A DNA stretch of 64,000 bases from Isoetes taiwanensis. Its lineage: Eukaryota; Streptophyta; Lycopodiopsida; Isoetales; Isoetaceae. How positions within the stretch are numbered: the first letter of the stretch is position 1; the number at the start of each line of letters is the position of its first letter. The notes under the pieces are model-generated. The model saw only the letters and a list, made by a program, of their open reading frames with translations, was not told the DNA's origin and searched no databases. This document shows positions 10,957-22,189 of this stretch, one piece after another. The stretch is taken from contig JAJEKV010000035.1 of assembly GCA_021234155.1 (NCBI GenBank), positions 10,106,407 through 10,170,406 on the forward strand, read 5' to 3'. The position numbers were made by a program, and so were the translations under genes.

Positions 10957-12400
10957 AGCCCATAGGCGCAGAATCTTGCTTCCTTCTTATTCACGCTTCA
11001 TACGTGATGATTTGGCGTGCTCTTTGTATCCTTTGTTTAGAATAGCATGGTGGACAAGCAAGCCCTTGTTTTCCGCAGACCATAAAAGGAAGTTGCTATT
11101 TCAAGTCAGACTTGTATTTTAATTATGCCCAAAAGTTGTCAATCCCTAAATTATAGAACCCCGTAAGCAATTGATTGTCAATTGCGTATGTATATAGATG
11201 TACTAAGGCACAACGGTAGAAAATATGCCATCATCTAACGTTTCTAATGCTATCATAAGCTTTAGGAACAAGAAATGGCAACCATTAAGTTGTATAATTT
11301 TTCAAGGATGAAAATCTGAATAGGACACTCGAACATTCTGTATCTTGTGTACGTGGTCTACGCTATGAATTGGTTTTAAAAAACAAGATGCTAATGCACT
11401 AGAGTTTGCCCCAATGTCATGCACAAATACTTCAAAAATATATAGGTATGAATATAAAGTTGCTTAGATAGATTAAATGCCACAGCTATTTATTCTAGTA
11501 TATGATAGAGCATATACACATGGTTTATAATAATTCTTATTACAAACCATTTTTGTATCTATGTGGTAATAGATACTATCTTCGTGGATGATAAAAAATC
11601 TATTCTATTCTATTCTATATATCTAATAATTCTTATCGGATGAAAGCGTGTAGTTGAAAAGAAGAAATATGTTCAATATTTGAAATACAAAGGAACTGCA
11701 CCATGCCGAAGAAGCAAGAAGTAGAGAAGGGGGAGTTGTATTTTCTTTTTGAATTAATGCAGCTAAACTGGTCAAATAGGTTAAACTCTAAGCTAAAAAT
11801 TTATTTGATTATTTGCATTTTATTACAAATGTTTTCATAGACTGAATAGGCATCTAAGGTTTTCACTTGTTATTTTTGCTATGTGCTCAAGAATAATGAA
11901 TGATTTCATGACTTTGTCCAAATGTGACTACAAAGTACGCAAAACTTCTCCATCAGTCTACATCAGAAGAACAAGTAGCAAGGACATTTTAGATCAGAAA
12001 AGCAAGTAGCAATGCAGTTAAACTGGTTTTGTTTTGACTTTCATTTGCAAATTGCAAACAAATTTAATAGATACATCATTTTAATGGCTTCAGAATCTTA
12101 AGAGTATGATGAGCATGTATCTAACAAGGTTATGATGGAACATTTGATTTGCACAAAGGAAAACATTTTACTAAATATAGTATTACTATTATAGAACCAT
12201 TTTGCATATGTCCAGGTATCAATCATATGTCCATCGCATCCATGAACAAATTACCTCTAATCTGTGCAGGTAATTTGTGGAGGTGTTCCTTGACGTCCTT
12301 ATATGTTATAGAGTTCTTTCACATAAAAAATAGTACAAAATTTTTGAATCTGCCATTTTTAAACTCTAGAAAAGCTAGAATCTAAGCATATATTGGAATC
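10957..12400. repeat. Tandem segmental duplication, copy B
   Basis: Copy B matches copy A along its length and lacks the three copy A insertions. Near 11586-11624 it carries a cttcgtggatgataaaa segment and an (attct)n run that copy A lacks; this resembles a LINE-B tail. Confidence 0.8.
11586..11624 (+). repeat. LINE-B tail-like relic
   Basis: The sequence tcgtggatgataaaa followed by (attct)n matches the terminal tcgtggacgttaaaa plus (attct)n of LINE-B copies at 17600 and 40030. Nothing else of the LINE is seen here. Confidence 0.45.
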
Positions 12401-13962
12401 GACCCATAGGAGCCTAGCTTCTTGAGCATTGGAGTAGGCAAATTAATATATCAATTCCACTGCATTGTCTGATCAAAGCCTTGACAAATTGTTGCCTGCT
12501 GGGAAATAATTGACTACCAAAGGCGTAGTAGATTTACGAATCTTTCTAGAAGAGAGCTTGGATTTGATAGATATTTTCTGGTCTGAAGTTTTGTTTGAAG
12601 GGCGAAAGAGCTTCTGAAACAACCTCTTAATTAAAGACGGTTTGCGCATTATTTGATTAACCCCCATGGCTGAACAATAGAAGAAATGAATGCAACCTTT
12701 TTACAAGATCACTTTAAGGAGGAAGATGAAGATAAGAAAATGACAAAAATAAGACAGAAAAGCACCAATTTATAGCAATGGGATGACTTGTGCCTGAAGA
12801 AATGGTCTGCAGAAAGCATGAAAGAAGTCTGTATATTGAATTCCAAGTAACATAAACTCTGAACAAGGCATTATGTAGTGTGTGCCTTTTTGAACAAGTA
12901 AACAAGGCATTCTGTTTTGTGGTCATTTTGATGTGGGCCATATAAATGTTGATGAATACGACTTTGATGAATTACATATATTAAAGAGCATGATCTTTTT
13001 CGTTTTGTTTTAGATATGAAGATTCTAGAATATTCCACAATTGCTATTGGTAGTTGTAGAAAGAGTGTGAGTTCTTTAGGTGTTAGGTAGTTGTCGAAAG
13101 AGTGTGAGTTGTCTAGGAGTTCCTTTATGGACAATTGAACACCTAGATGACAAGGGCAAATATAATAGACGAATGTTGAAGTAGCCAATCATTTCCTTTC
13201 TTCAATGTAAAAAGGATAAGGCTAAAATTTGCCAAATGGCAATTTTTTTAGACCTTTAGTCAAATTTCATGTCTTAAGTTCATAAAGGTCATTTTTTAAG
13301 AAAAAAATAATTTAGCCATTCCAAAAAGAGAAAAATTCTGGATGCCTAGGATGTAGTTCGAATTGGATGGCTAAAGCGCTAGAAAGGTTGGGAGAGTGGC
13401 ACAAGCGACCACAAAGGGAGTGGCTCAAAGATGGCTGATGAAGATGCAAGAGATGTATAAGGCCTTAAATACTCTAAGGAAAATCTTACTCTAAGAGGAA
13501 CCTGTCAACACAGCCTCAAGAAGTGGATTTATCTGCTGATCTTGAAACGCAGATAAATCATACATATACTCAGTCGCCAAGCAGGCGGGATATTTTAGTA
13601 TTTTTTTCTATTGTCATATATTTGGTTTTCATAACATAAGAATGCAAATTAGAGGCAGCAGTAGTTGACGAGGAAGAAAGAAATTAGACTGGTTGACCTT
13701 AGTGGTGGGAATGTAAATGACTGACAAAGATGACTGAAATTTTTTTAACCTTGGCATTAAAATAGAATATTGTCTATTAATAGTAAGGTAAAATATCGAT
13801 GTTCCAACACAATAAGACGACCTAGTTAGGTATTAATGGAATGGATCAAATTGGCCCTCACACGTTCCATGACTAATGAAATAGGCTGTAAATGTTAATG
13901 GTTTTGGTGACTATATCAAATGAAGTAAAATGTGAAGGTTGTGATAAACACGGTTGCATATT

Positions 13963-13990
13963 AAACGGGAGTGTTGCAGCACTCCCGTTT
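13963..13990. repeat. Perfect hairpin, 11-bp arms
   Basis: Arms aaacgggagtg and cactcccgttt enclose the loop ttgcag. It could be a back-to-back pair of MITE ends; there is no coding context for a terminator. Confidence 0.6.
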
Positions 13991-14157
13991 ATTTAAAGAT
14001 TCCCTTCTAAAAAACATAGTCACCGCTAGAAATGGCCCTTTTGAGGGTGAAGTTCAAAAAACCATGGTGATTACAATTTAATATGTGCTTTTTTGTATTT
14101 TACCATATTGGATTTGTAGTGAATGCATCCCAATCGAGTACATGATTCCTAATGTTG

Positions 14158-14200
14158 TGGTGGACGATAAAATTTATATTCTATTCTATTCGGCAGGTAA
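14158..14200 (+). repeat. LINE-B tail-like relic
   Basis: The sequence ggtggacgataaaa followed by tatattctattctattc resembles the LINE-B 3' terminus. No LINE coding sequence precedes it. Confidence 0.4.
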
Positions 14201-14619
14201 GACATAGGCCATACTTTGTGAATGGACCAATGCAAAATGATAGTATTAGGGGTCACTACTTTAGAACCTTAAGGCACTAATTTATCCATCTAACGATGAA
14301 GATGATGTATCTCATCTTGACTGTTGCGTTTTCCTTCTTTCGTATCCAGATCAAAGAAACTACGTAACACAATTGATTCAAACTACGTTTAAACATCCCA
14401 GGAACGGGGCAGACAGAGGGCCCATGTAGCAGACGATGCTGAATAGGGAATTTCCCGTAGAGTATACGAGCACAAACAAAGAAACTACAAAGAAACTATA
14501 TAAGTACATTATGTAGAATCACCCAATTGCATTTCTGAGACACTTAATATGGACGAGCATCTCTAAGACACCTAATGTGGATGAGAAGCTCTAAGACAGC
14601 TAATATGGCTATAGCTTTT

Positions 14620-17250
14620 ATAAATTCTTCTGATGGCAGGGTTATGTTGCTTGGCGACTTTAATGCACGCACAGGAGCCGAGCAGGTTCCAAAATTTGAG
14701 CCCCTGGCAGAGGACGTCTTGCAGTTGAACCCCACAGAGGTGGCTTGGTCAAGGATATCAGACGACAGCCATATTTCGCGCTATGGCAGGCAGTTGTTGT
14801 TGCTGGGTAGTATCTTTGGCCTGGTTATCTGTAATGGGTTGGTGCAATGGCCGTCTTCCGGTTCTTGCGACTTGTAGACGGGGAGAACCAAGGGGTGGCT
14901 CCAGGTGGATTATCCGCCGTTGAGGAACGGGTCTACACCGGTTACTCATTTTTCCATCGGGACGTATTAATTCGGGGACGAGGAAGTAGACTCACCACCG
15001 CCCCCTCGCTCATGCATCTGCAGTGGGAGGCTCCCCGCACCCATCGCCTCAACACACCGGGTGCCCCATGCGCTGGACTACGACCGTCGGTGGGACCTAT
15101 GCCCGCTACTTGAGCATGATCTCGAGGGGATCGCCGCAACTCCCCACACTTCAAGAACAATGCGCCACCGGTGACTCACCGCTTCGACGGCCGCAGAAAG
15201 ATGCTTTGGGAGAGGCCGCCACGGCAAAGCCTCGTGCACCGCCACCTTCCCCGCAAAAATGGTTTGATGATGAGTGTCGGGAGCTCAAACGCGACACTCC
15301 GGCAAAGTCATCGATCCCATCTCTCGCCCGCAGGCCGCCAGTCAATACCGCTCCTTTCTCAAGAACAAGAAGGCCGATACCTCGCAGAGCATCGCCAATG
15401 AGATGTTTGGTCTCTGGGACCGACACCCCGTGACATTCTCGAGAAGGGTCTTGAGCAAGCCCGCACGACCCACGGGAACATCACCTCGAGCAATGGGTAC
15501 AAGACTTGCAACAGCCGTATGATGACCCGGGCCAGGCGCACCAGATCCCTCCACGATAGGCATGGCTCGGGTTATCACAGAGGGGGATGTCATCATGGGC
15601 CTACAGCGCCTAGCTAATGGAAAGGCAGCAGATTTTTCTCACGACATTGTTCAATAAAGCATTGCGAGAAGGCTTCCCTACGCAATGGACCACTAGTAGA
15701 GTAGTGCCCATATACAAAGCAGCAGGGGACCCTCAATGTCCGGCCAACTACCGTACTATTATGGTCAGCTCTCTTTTGCAAAACTGTTGGCGGCATCCTT
15801 CAAAGAAGGGGCTGACAATATGGGCAGAGGAAACGAGGTGCGAGCTCTTACACAGGCAGGTTTTCGGCCCAGACATTCCACCATTGATCATATCTTCACT
15901 CTGCGCACATTGATTGAGGATAGCAGGAATCGCCAGCAGAACCTGTACTGTTGTTTCATGGATTTTGCAAAGGCATTCGATACACGATTACCCGCAATAA
16001 GCTATGGGACAGATTAGCGGCAAATACCGGGGACCCCCGACTTGCGGAAATGCAAGATATAGGCTGTATTGTCTGGCATGCTCATGCTAGTATCACATCA
16101 GCAGCACAGCCCGGTGACCCGGTAGCATTGGAGTCGCGGGGGTTGCCCCCTCTCCCCCACACTCTTTGGCCTGTACATTGATCGGTTGGAAGATTGGCTC
16201 TCGAGCATGGAGGTGCGGGCGACATCTCATGCATCACACAATCCGCAACTCATATATGCTGACGATGTCAACCTCATGGCCTATACTCCGGAGGACATGC
16301 AACGCCACCGGATGCTCTTGACACTTTTGCCAATTCACCGCATGCGAAGTTAACTTGGCCAAAACTAGGGTGCCGCTAGTTGCATCATCCCGTCACCAAG
16401 GCTTCCCACATTCACTTACCGTGGGCAAGAGGTGGAGCTGGTCTCACCTACAAGTACTTGGGGATTGAGTTCTCAACTACCACCCATTGGGATGCTACTA
16501 TCGCTGCGGGTCACTCTGCGGGGTTGGAAAGCACTATATGCCATGCGTAACAAATGACCACAAGGCAGAGTTGTATGCCCGGGTCACCAAATACATTTGT
16601 TTCGGGCCTTGGTTGAGCCGGGTCCTTTTGTATGGGGCAGAAGTGTGGGGTCCCCAGATATCCCTCAACACCGGAATGACCTCGAAGGTGCAAAGGCCTT
16701 CTTGGCACGGCCCCGGGGTGAAGTCCACGGCCCGCACGCATCCTACTTCAGAGACAGGCTTCTTACCCCTTCAACGGGCGCATTGGAACGCCATATCGTT
16801 TACTTCCAAAAGGTGGTCGCTATGGCTGATACACGCTTTGCCCCCGGGCCTTTGCTTTGGCCACGGCAATGGGTCCCCAACGCCAAATCCTGGCTGAAAG
16901 ACAAGCGGCTCGCTGGTTCTCACGCCGGGGTGTCAGCAAAAGCAGTCGACAAAGAAAGATCGCGAGGCACTTAAACTATACCTTGATGCTACTTTCCTTC
17001 GCAAGCCGTGGGATGCGAGAGGCTCGACGCATGTTAAGCCGGGCACACTATCGCCAGCAAGTCAATCCTAGGCTCACAAGAGGCCCACACCAAGATTTGT
17101 ACACCCAAATACCCATGAAGAAGCGCAGCTTATAGCTTCCATTCAAGACGGGGGCACATCGCCTCGCATTGAAACAGGCGCTGGGCTCGGGGAAGCACGA
17201 GAGCAAAGGCTTTGCTGTGTTGCCACCCGTAGGGCGATTGAGGATTAATG
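14620..17250 (+). pseudogene. LINE-B1 ORF2 (endonuclease-reverse transcriptase), frameshifted
   Basis: Motifs appear in order across shifting frames: LLGDFNARTG (APE endonuclease, about 14643-14672), WFDDECRELK (about 15258-15290), ANYRTIMVSSL (reverse transcriptase, about 15744), QAGFRPRHSTIDHIF then FMDFAKAFDT (about 15855-15985), and YADDV at 16255-16269, which is the catalytic reverse transcriptase box. A C-terminal part at 17150-17330 resembles the zinc-binding end seen better in LINE-B3. At least six frameshifts or stops make it non-functional. I cannot settle the clade. Confidence 0.85.
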
Positions 17251-17469
17251 TCATGCCCTCCGACCGCCCAAAGATTTGCCCATATCCGAGCCGATATGTT
17301 CGACATTAGTGCCTAGCCAGCCGTTGCATCGCTTATTGACTACTTCTGGCGTCGATGGGTTTGTTGGGGTCGTACCTCCGGGAGGTTATGGATGCACGGA
17401 CTCGCTTGTGTCCTATGGGGCCGGTATTGAACTGGCCCTATGCAATTGTATGCTGTGTGCCCCAGCGGG

Positions 17470-17637
17470 TTTATTATCGCTAAGGTTTTTCCCTCGAAAA
17501 CCCTTCGGGGCGGGGGTTTTTTAATCCTGTCAGTAATATGCTTGCTGCTCTCTCTTTTTTGTTTGGGTCCCATAGGCCAATTGGTCTCCGTGGACGCTAA
17601 AAACCTATTCTATTCTATTCTATTCTCATCATTCAAG
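17470..17637 (+). other. LINE-B 3' end: stem-loop and pentamer tail
   Basis: The block holds ggtttttccctcgaaaaccc, then a G/T run ggggttttttaatcc that can pair with it, then gggtcccataggcc, ctccgtggacg and (attct)n. The same order recurs at 25090-25275 and 39925-40062, so it marks the 3' end of this family. Confidence 0.75.
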
Positions 17638-17640
17638 AAA

Positions 17641-20206
17641 TGGATGAGCATCCCAAAATATAAGACACCTAATATGGCTTTGGCTTTTCCATCTCTTAAG
17701 AAAAGACTGGACCTTGTGGCTTGAGTCCAGAATGCCTTTTCCATAGAACGCCTGAGGAGGATTTTTCCAATTAATTTTCTCTCTGATCTGCTGTGATAAA
17801 ACACCAAATGTTACTTAGCCATAATTTTTTTTCCAGCTTTCTAGCTCTAAATCATGTGGATAAACTCATAGGTAGCATGCACGGATCAAGCTATAAAACT
17901 CAAAGCAATATATTCGGAAAAGCAAGGATCTAGATACATTGGACTAATGGCTAATGGCTGTCTCTTACTTGATTACATGCAGATGCATGAGTTTCGTTCA
18001 ATATTGCATAAAAGTATACTTGATGCATGGGAACACTTTTAAGGTCAACCAATCCAAACGTAAGCCTGATTTTGTGGCTACAAATGCATGATCTTATCAT
18101 TGAACTGCAAATCAATGGCAATATTATCTCTTTTAATATGGCCAGATAAACCACACTTTCAACAACAGCAAGTATCTTGTTCTCAACTATGCAGTCTTCT
18201 CTTTTGCTTAATAGCTCCCTTCAAGGTAAAAAGGTCCTCTGTACCTTATTTCTTCTTTCTACTTGCAACATACCAGAAACACTGAATCAATTCGTTGAAC
18301 AAGATATGAATGCGTTTATAGAGTACGCATCACATTTACAAGACAATAATTTATGGCAATTAGAATCTTGAATGGATTCTCATACTAATAATCAATTATG
18401 CAGCCCAACTAAATCCCTCTTATATTTTTCCTCTTTGGTACAACTACTAAAAATGTTAACAAATTGCAAGCGTAAATTGGCCAGAAAGGCTGGGATTAAT
18501 TCCCCATCTTACCCATGATTCTGATGTTGATCCAGCATGGTGCCAGTTCTAGAGCCAATTCTGCTCCTTGTTTTACCAGATTAGAACAAGTTGCAAATGT
18601 TTTGCTTAAGCTTCTAAATCCGAGATCCGTCTGGCAAGCAAAGGGGAATGAAACTCTAGTATAACTTACCAATAGAGTAATATTTTTGAGATTGTTAGAT
18701 TATAGGCACTCTTCTCGGCCACAAGAACTCTGCATGTTTTAGTCAAAGCACATAAGTTCTCCCAAGGCAAGATTTATTCCAAACTATCAGAGTTTGCAAA
18801 CAGTCTGCAAGATTTCTTCCAAACTATTAGTCTGCAACAGAGTAAGACTAGCTCCCATAAACGAAATGAAGATGTGAACCTACTCTGAACACAAAGGGAC
18901 AGCCATATTTCCGTTGTCGGAGCTCTGCCTTCAAACAAAGTAATCCCTGGTCTTCTAGTCCCTGGTCTGTGCAAACGAGGTATTCTACCCCTCATGAACC
19001 TACTCTTCTTCCTTGTCATATCAAGGTTCCTTAGGGCGGGCATCTCCCGACCTGCCTATCCGAGCATTATTGATCAACCCTGATGGAAAAATGATTTTTG
19101 AAGACGATGCAGCTAGCGCCCTGGTTAACCTATAGATAAAACAAATGCCAAAGCCATCACAAGACAGAAATGGTGGCGCAAGGTCCCCAGAGAAAAATCG
19201 CCGGAGCGAAATCAGCAAGAAAAAATACGTCTCTATCTCTATAAAAAAAAATATATTCTGGAATACAAAGTGTATACAAAGTGTATTCCAGAATACATTT
19301 CCCTCTATCATTTGCAACCGAGATACAGTATCCCTAGTTCTTACAAAACAAAAAACAAAAATCCCTTTATTATTTAGATCCATGATCCTGTATCTCCAAA
19401 AAACAAATAAAAAAATCGCAAGGTCATTGAAATAAGTTGAAAATGCTAAAAAAACCCCGTTCATGTTGCTTTCTTTCTCCCTTTCGCTATTCCATAATAA
19501 GATGTGTATTCCAGAATACAAAAAGGTTTCACTACTTTTTCTCTCTTTCGCTATTATGGAATAGCAATTGTATTCCAGAATACAAAAAGGGTTTCACGAG
19601 TTCAAATACAGTATCCCGTTTTCGCTATTATCTCTGTTGTTTAAACAAGAGAAATTTGCTATTTTCTAAGATACATGGAAAACTGGATATTTGTTGGCCT
19701 TTTTGGATCAAAAAACTCTAATTGTTGTTTTTTCTGCTCGATCATTCTCTCATCACTCCTCACACTTCTGCACATAACTGAGTACTGTAAAAATACTTTA
19801 AGTTGTGCATTTGAATATCAAGATTTTATCTTCAACTTTTAAATATACTATAATTTCAGTTACTACTTCATGTCTATTTTCGATTAAAAGTTATGTTCTC
19901 TTAAAACATGAGCTCTTTCAAAAAATATACTTGGGGAAAATTGTAACTAGCTGAAAAATTGTCACTTTCACACAGTTAATTCTCTTTTTTTACAAAAAGG
20001 GGGCTATTTTGGGAGGGTCAAAATACAGTTTTATGTCTTCTTCTTTTTTTTTAGCCTCAATTCAACCCTTTTTTGGGGAAAAAATGAAATCTTTGGGGAA
20101 TATTCTTTCTGCTCCCGTTTAGATGATATGGTCCCATTTAATATGCAATAGTGTTGGTAGCTCTATAAATGTTAATAGTTTTGGTAACTGTATTAATGCA
20201 ATAAAA
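17641..20206. other. Intergenic, no gene seen
   Basis: ORFs here (for example 19021-19521 minus and 19437-19721 plus) run through repeat-like AT-rich sequence and show no domain. The notable structure is the palindrome cluster at 19254-19584. Confidence 0.5.
19254..19584. repeat. Cluster of TGTATTCCAGAATACA near-palindromes
   Basis: The 16-mer tgtattccagaataca occurs at 19282-19297, 19505-19520 and 19569-19584, and its inverse tattctggaataca is at 19254-19267. The first two form an inverted pair around gtatac. The copies at 19505 and 19569 share downstream aaaaagg-tttcac and upstream tttcgctatt, suggesting duplication of a longer unit. Confidence 0.7.
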
Positions 20207-20234
20207 CTAGAAATGTGTGCCCGGCAATGCCGGG
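20207..20234 (-). mobile_element. Helitron-type 3' end (minus strand)
   Basis: On the minus strand the sequence reads hairpin cccggcattgccggg, a ~9-base spacer, then CTAG followed by T. This is the canonical Helitron 3' terminus (hairpin, ~10 nt, CTRR, inserted before T). The element body would run rightward in plus coordinates; its 5' TC end was not located. Confidence 0.6.
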
Positions 20235-20889
20235 CAATATCCGAGGGCGTCTGTAATGGGCTGCGAGTCATACATAAGACAAAATGTTGAATTAGATTTA
20301 GAGCTATATTATCATACAAATGAATAGTGTAGTTAAAGCTATCCATGTTATTAATTGAGTGAGGAGCCTATGGAGTGCCATCATAATTCAAGTAGTTAAC
20401 GTTAAAGTCTCTCTAATTTGCAAGATACAAGTACAATTTATGCATGAGATTCTTAGGTTTTTCTTCTCTTATATGTCACAAACATACTGAATTGGAAGTT
20501 AAGATTTCTTTTGAGACTATACTTAATTAATTTGCATGAACATAACTAGCATTATGGTTTCCAAATGGTCATCTCTACTTGCCCTACTCAACCCAACCAA
20601 ACAATAACAAAAGAGCTTGGATATGTGATAAAAGAACTGAAGAATTAATTTTGTTTCGTTCACCGTCCCTATCTTCCATCACATGGGAGGAAATTAAACC
20701 CTCAAAAGAGAATGCATCCACCAACTATATGCTCCAAAAGGCTATTACACATGTATTAACTGTCCGGATTCCGGTGTCAGATTCAGGTGTTCTTGGGCTC
20801 GTTGGAAAGCTTATCGAACGAGCTTTCCGTCGGTGTATGATTTGTATGCTGTTTCCTCTGTTTTAGTCGACGGAATCCACCTGACAGTC
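20235..20889. other. Possible Helitron interior, no gene seen
   Basis: AT-rich sequence next to the Helitron-type end. An ORF at 20579-20866 has no recognisable domain. A small hairpin (gaaagctt-x-aagctttc type) lies near 20800-20830 just before LINE-B2. Confidence 0.4.
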
Positions 20890-20899
20890 CCGGCCCTCT

Positions 20900-21860
20900 A
20901 TGGCAACCCCTAACAGCATGCATGCGTTGAAGAAAAGAGCCCGCAATTTGGATACCTCGTCCCCATCAGAGCAGGTATCACAGGCTGAGGCAATCAGGGT
21001 TGTAGAGGAACAGCCGCTTCCCTCCGTGCTAAGTCGGCAAGCTTGAGGCATCACGGACCATCTCCCTGTGGGCTACCAAGAAGCAAAATTTTCTCCAACG
21101 TAAGGAGCAAATTTCCTTTGTGGAAGTTCGCCTCGGGATTATGATTGCAGGGGAACCCAAAAGGCTCATGACCGATAAGAGGGGAGATACAAGCAACAAC
21201 GCAGCTAGTCACGGAGATGGGGCACCGCTTGATAAGGTCCACCAGCAAAGGATGGAAGACATGGCGCAAGCACGGGCCGACATGAAGGGGTTGCCGCAGC
21301 CAGATTGTACAAGTCACAAGCATGGCTGGCCTGATAGATGCTAAGGAAAAGGATGTGGAAGCTGCGAGGGAGGCTCCAATTCCTTGATGAAGCAAAGGCA
21401 TACAAAGGTGAGATGTCGAAAGATGCTCACATATAGAGAACCATATGGCCCACTTACGCCAGAAGAGATGCGGACCTCCAATGGAGGTGCAACGAAGTCC
21501 CGAGTGCACCACGCCGTCCCGCACCAGCACCCCCCCATGCCGCAGGCCGAGGTGGCTCGTGGAATCAGCGGGTACTTCGTGAGGAGCAAGACATCCGTGC
21601 ACGCCAACCTTATTATTGTGGGATTGCCGGAGGAGCAAGGCGAGGATTTGCAAGGTAAGCTTACCACCCCGGTACTTGCAAAGCTCCAATTACGCGATTT
21701 GGTTATCAAGAGTCCAATCGTGGCCTGAGGACCCAACATGAAACCTCGCCAGTTAAGTTTGCGCCTTTTGGATTGGGAGGCAAAATCTTTGTTGTTGCAC
21801 CGCACTGGGCCGCTTGAAAGGTACGCCCATATACCCGATCCGATCTCACGCCACCGCAAC
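20900..21860 (+). pseudogene. LINE-B2 ORF1-like remnant
   Basis: An ATG at 20900 opens a frame starting MATPNSMHALKKRARNLD that stops at about 21045. Later frames carry VHANLIIVGLPEEQGEDLQ (about 21598-21655), which resembles the RNA-recognition core of L1 ORF1 proteins (niiivGlpE), followed by a stretch ending YAHIPDPISRHRNNGKK, similar in position to the ORF1 C-terminal domain. ORF1 proteins bind LINE RNA in the ribonucleoprotein. The reading frame is interrupted several times. Confidence 0.6.
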
Positions 21861-22189
21861 AACGGAAAGAAGCCAAGAGTTGGTCAAGATAAGAGAGATT
21901 CGACAAGCCGGAGGGGCTGCTGGTTTGGTTAATGGCAAGATGAAAGTATATGTGCCTCCTCGCCGACAGCCATGAGGCAAAGACTTACCGAACAAATGGG
22001 CGTCCGCAGGGCAGAGCGTCCAGGGCATCAAAGCCAGCAGGCCGTGGAGAGGGCGGATTGAGGCCTTCCACAACCGCAAAGACATCCATCGTGGTCCCAT
22101 GAGCAAAGCCCGAAAGTTATTCCAACCACGCCAAATACCCCCTCGCACTCGATGGGTCCACAACCACATTCAAAGATAGGGAAAGTGTC

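Larger units (their letters stand above)
12401..14600. other. Intergenic, no gene seen
   Basis: Small ORFs (for example 12473-12667 and 12871-13188, minus) show no recognisable domain. A perfect 11-base-arm hairpin is at 13963-13990, and a LINE-B tail-like relic is at 14158-14200. A block at 13885-13925 (taaatgttaatggttttgg) resembles 20166-20200. Confidence 0.5.
14619..17637 (+). mobile_element. LINE-B1: decayed non-LTR retrotransposon
   Basis: A GC-richer block with APE endonuclease, reverse transcriptase and C-terminal zinc-binding remnants in order, followed by the LINE-B 3' tail and an (attct)n end at about 17607-17633. Both flanks carry similar sequence (gacagctaatatggctatag at 14594 and gacacctaatatggctttgg at 17664), possibly a diverged target duplication or a pre-existing tandem repeat. 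The 5' end is truncated within the endonuclease. Confidence 0.85.

Noticed and set aside
19021-19521. 166-codon minus-strand ORF with hydrophobic content
   Set aside because: It runs across the palindrome cluster and AT-rich sequence, with no domain or start context; probably chance.
21051-21862. Long minus-strand ORFs (212 and 173 codons)
   Set aside because: They lie opposite the LINE-B2 ORF1 remnant, which has recognisable motifs on the plus strand; they are shadows of GC-rich sequence.
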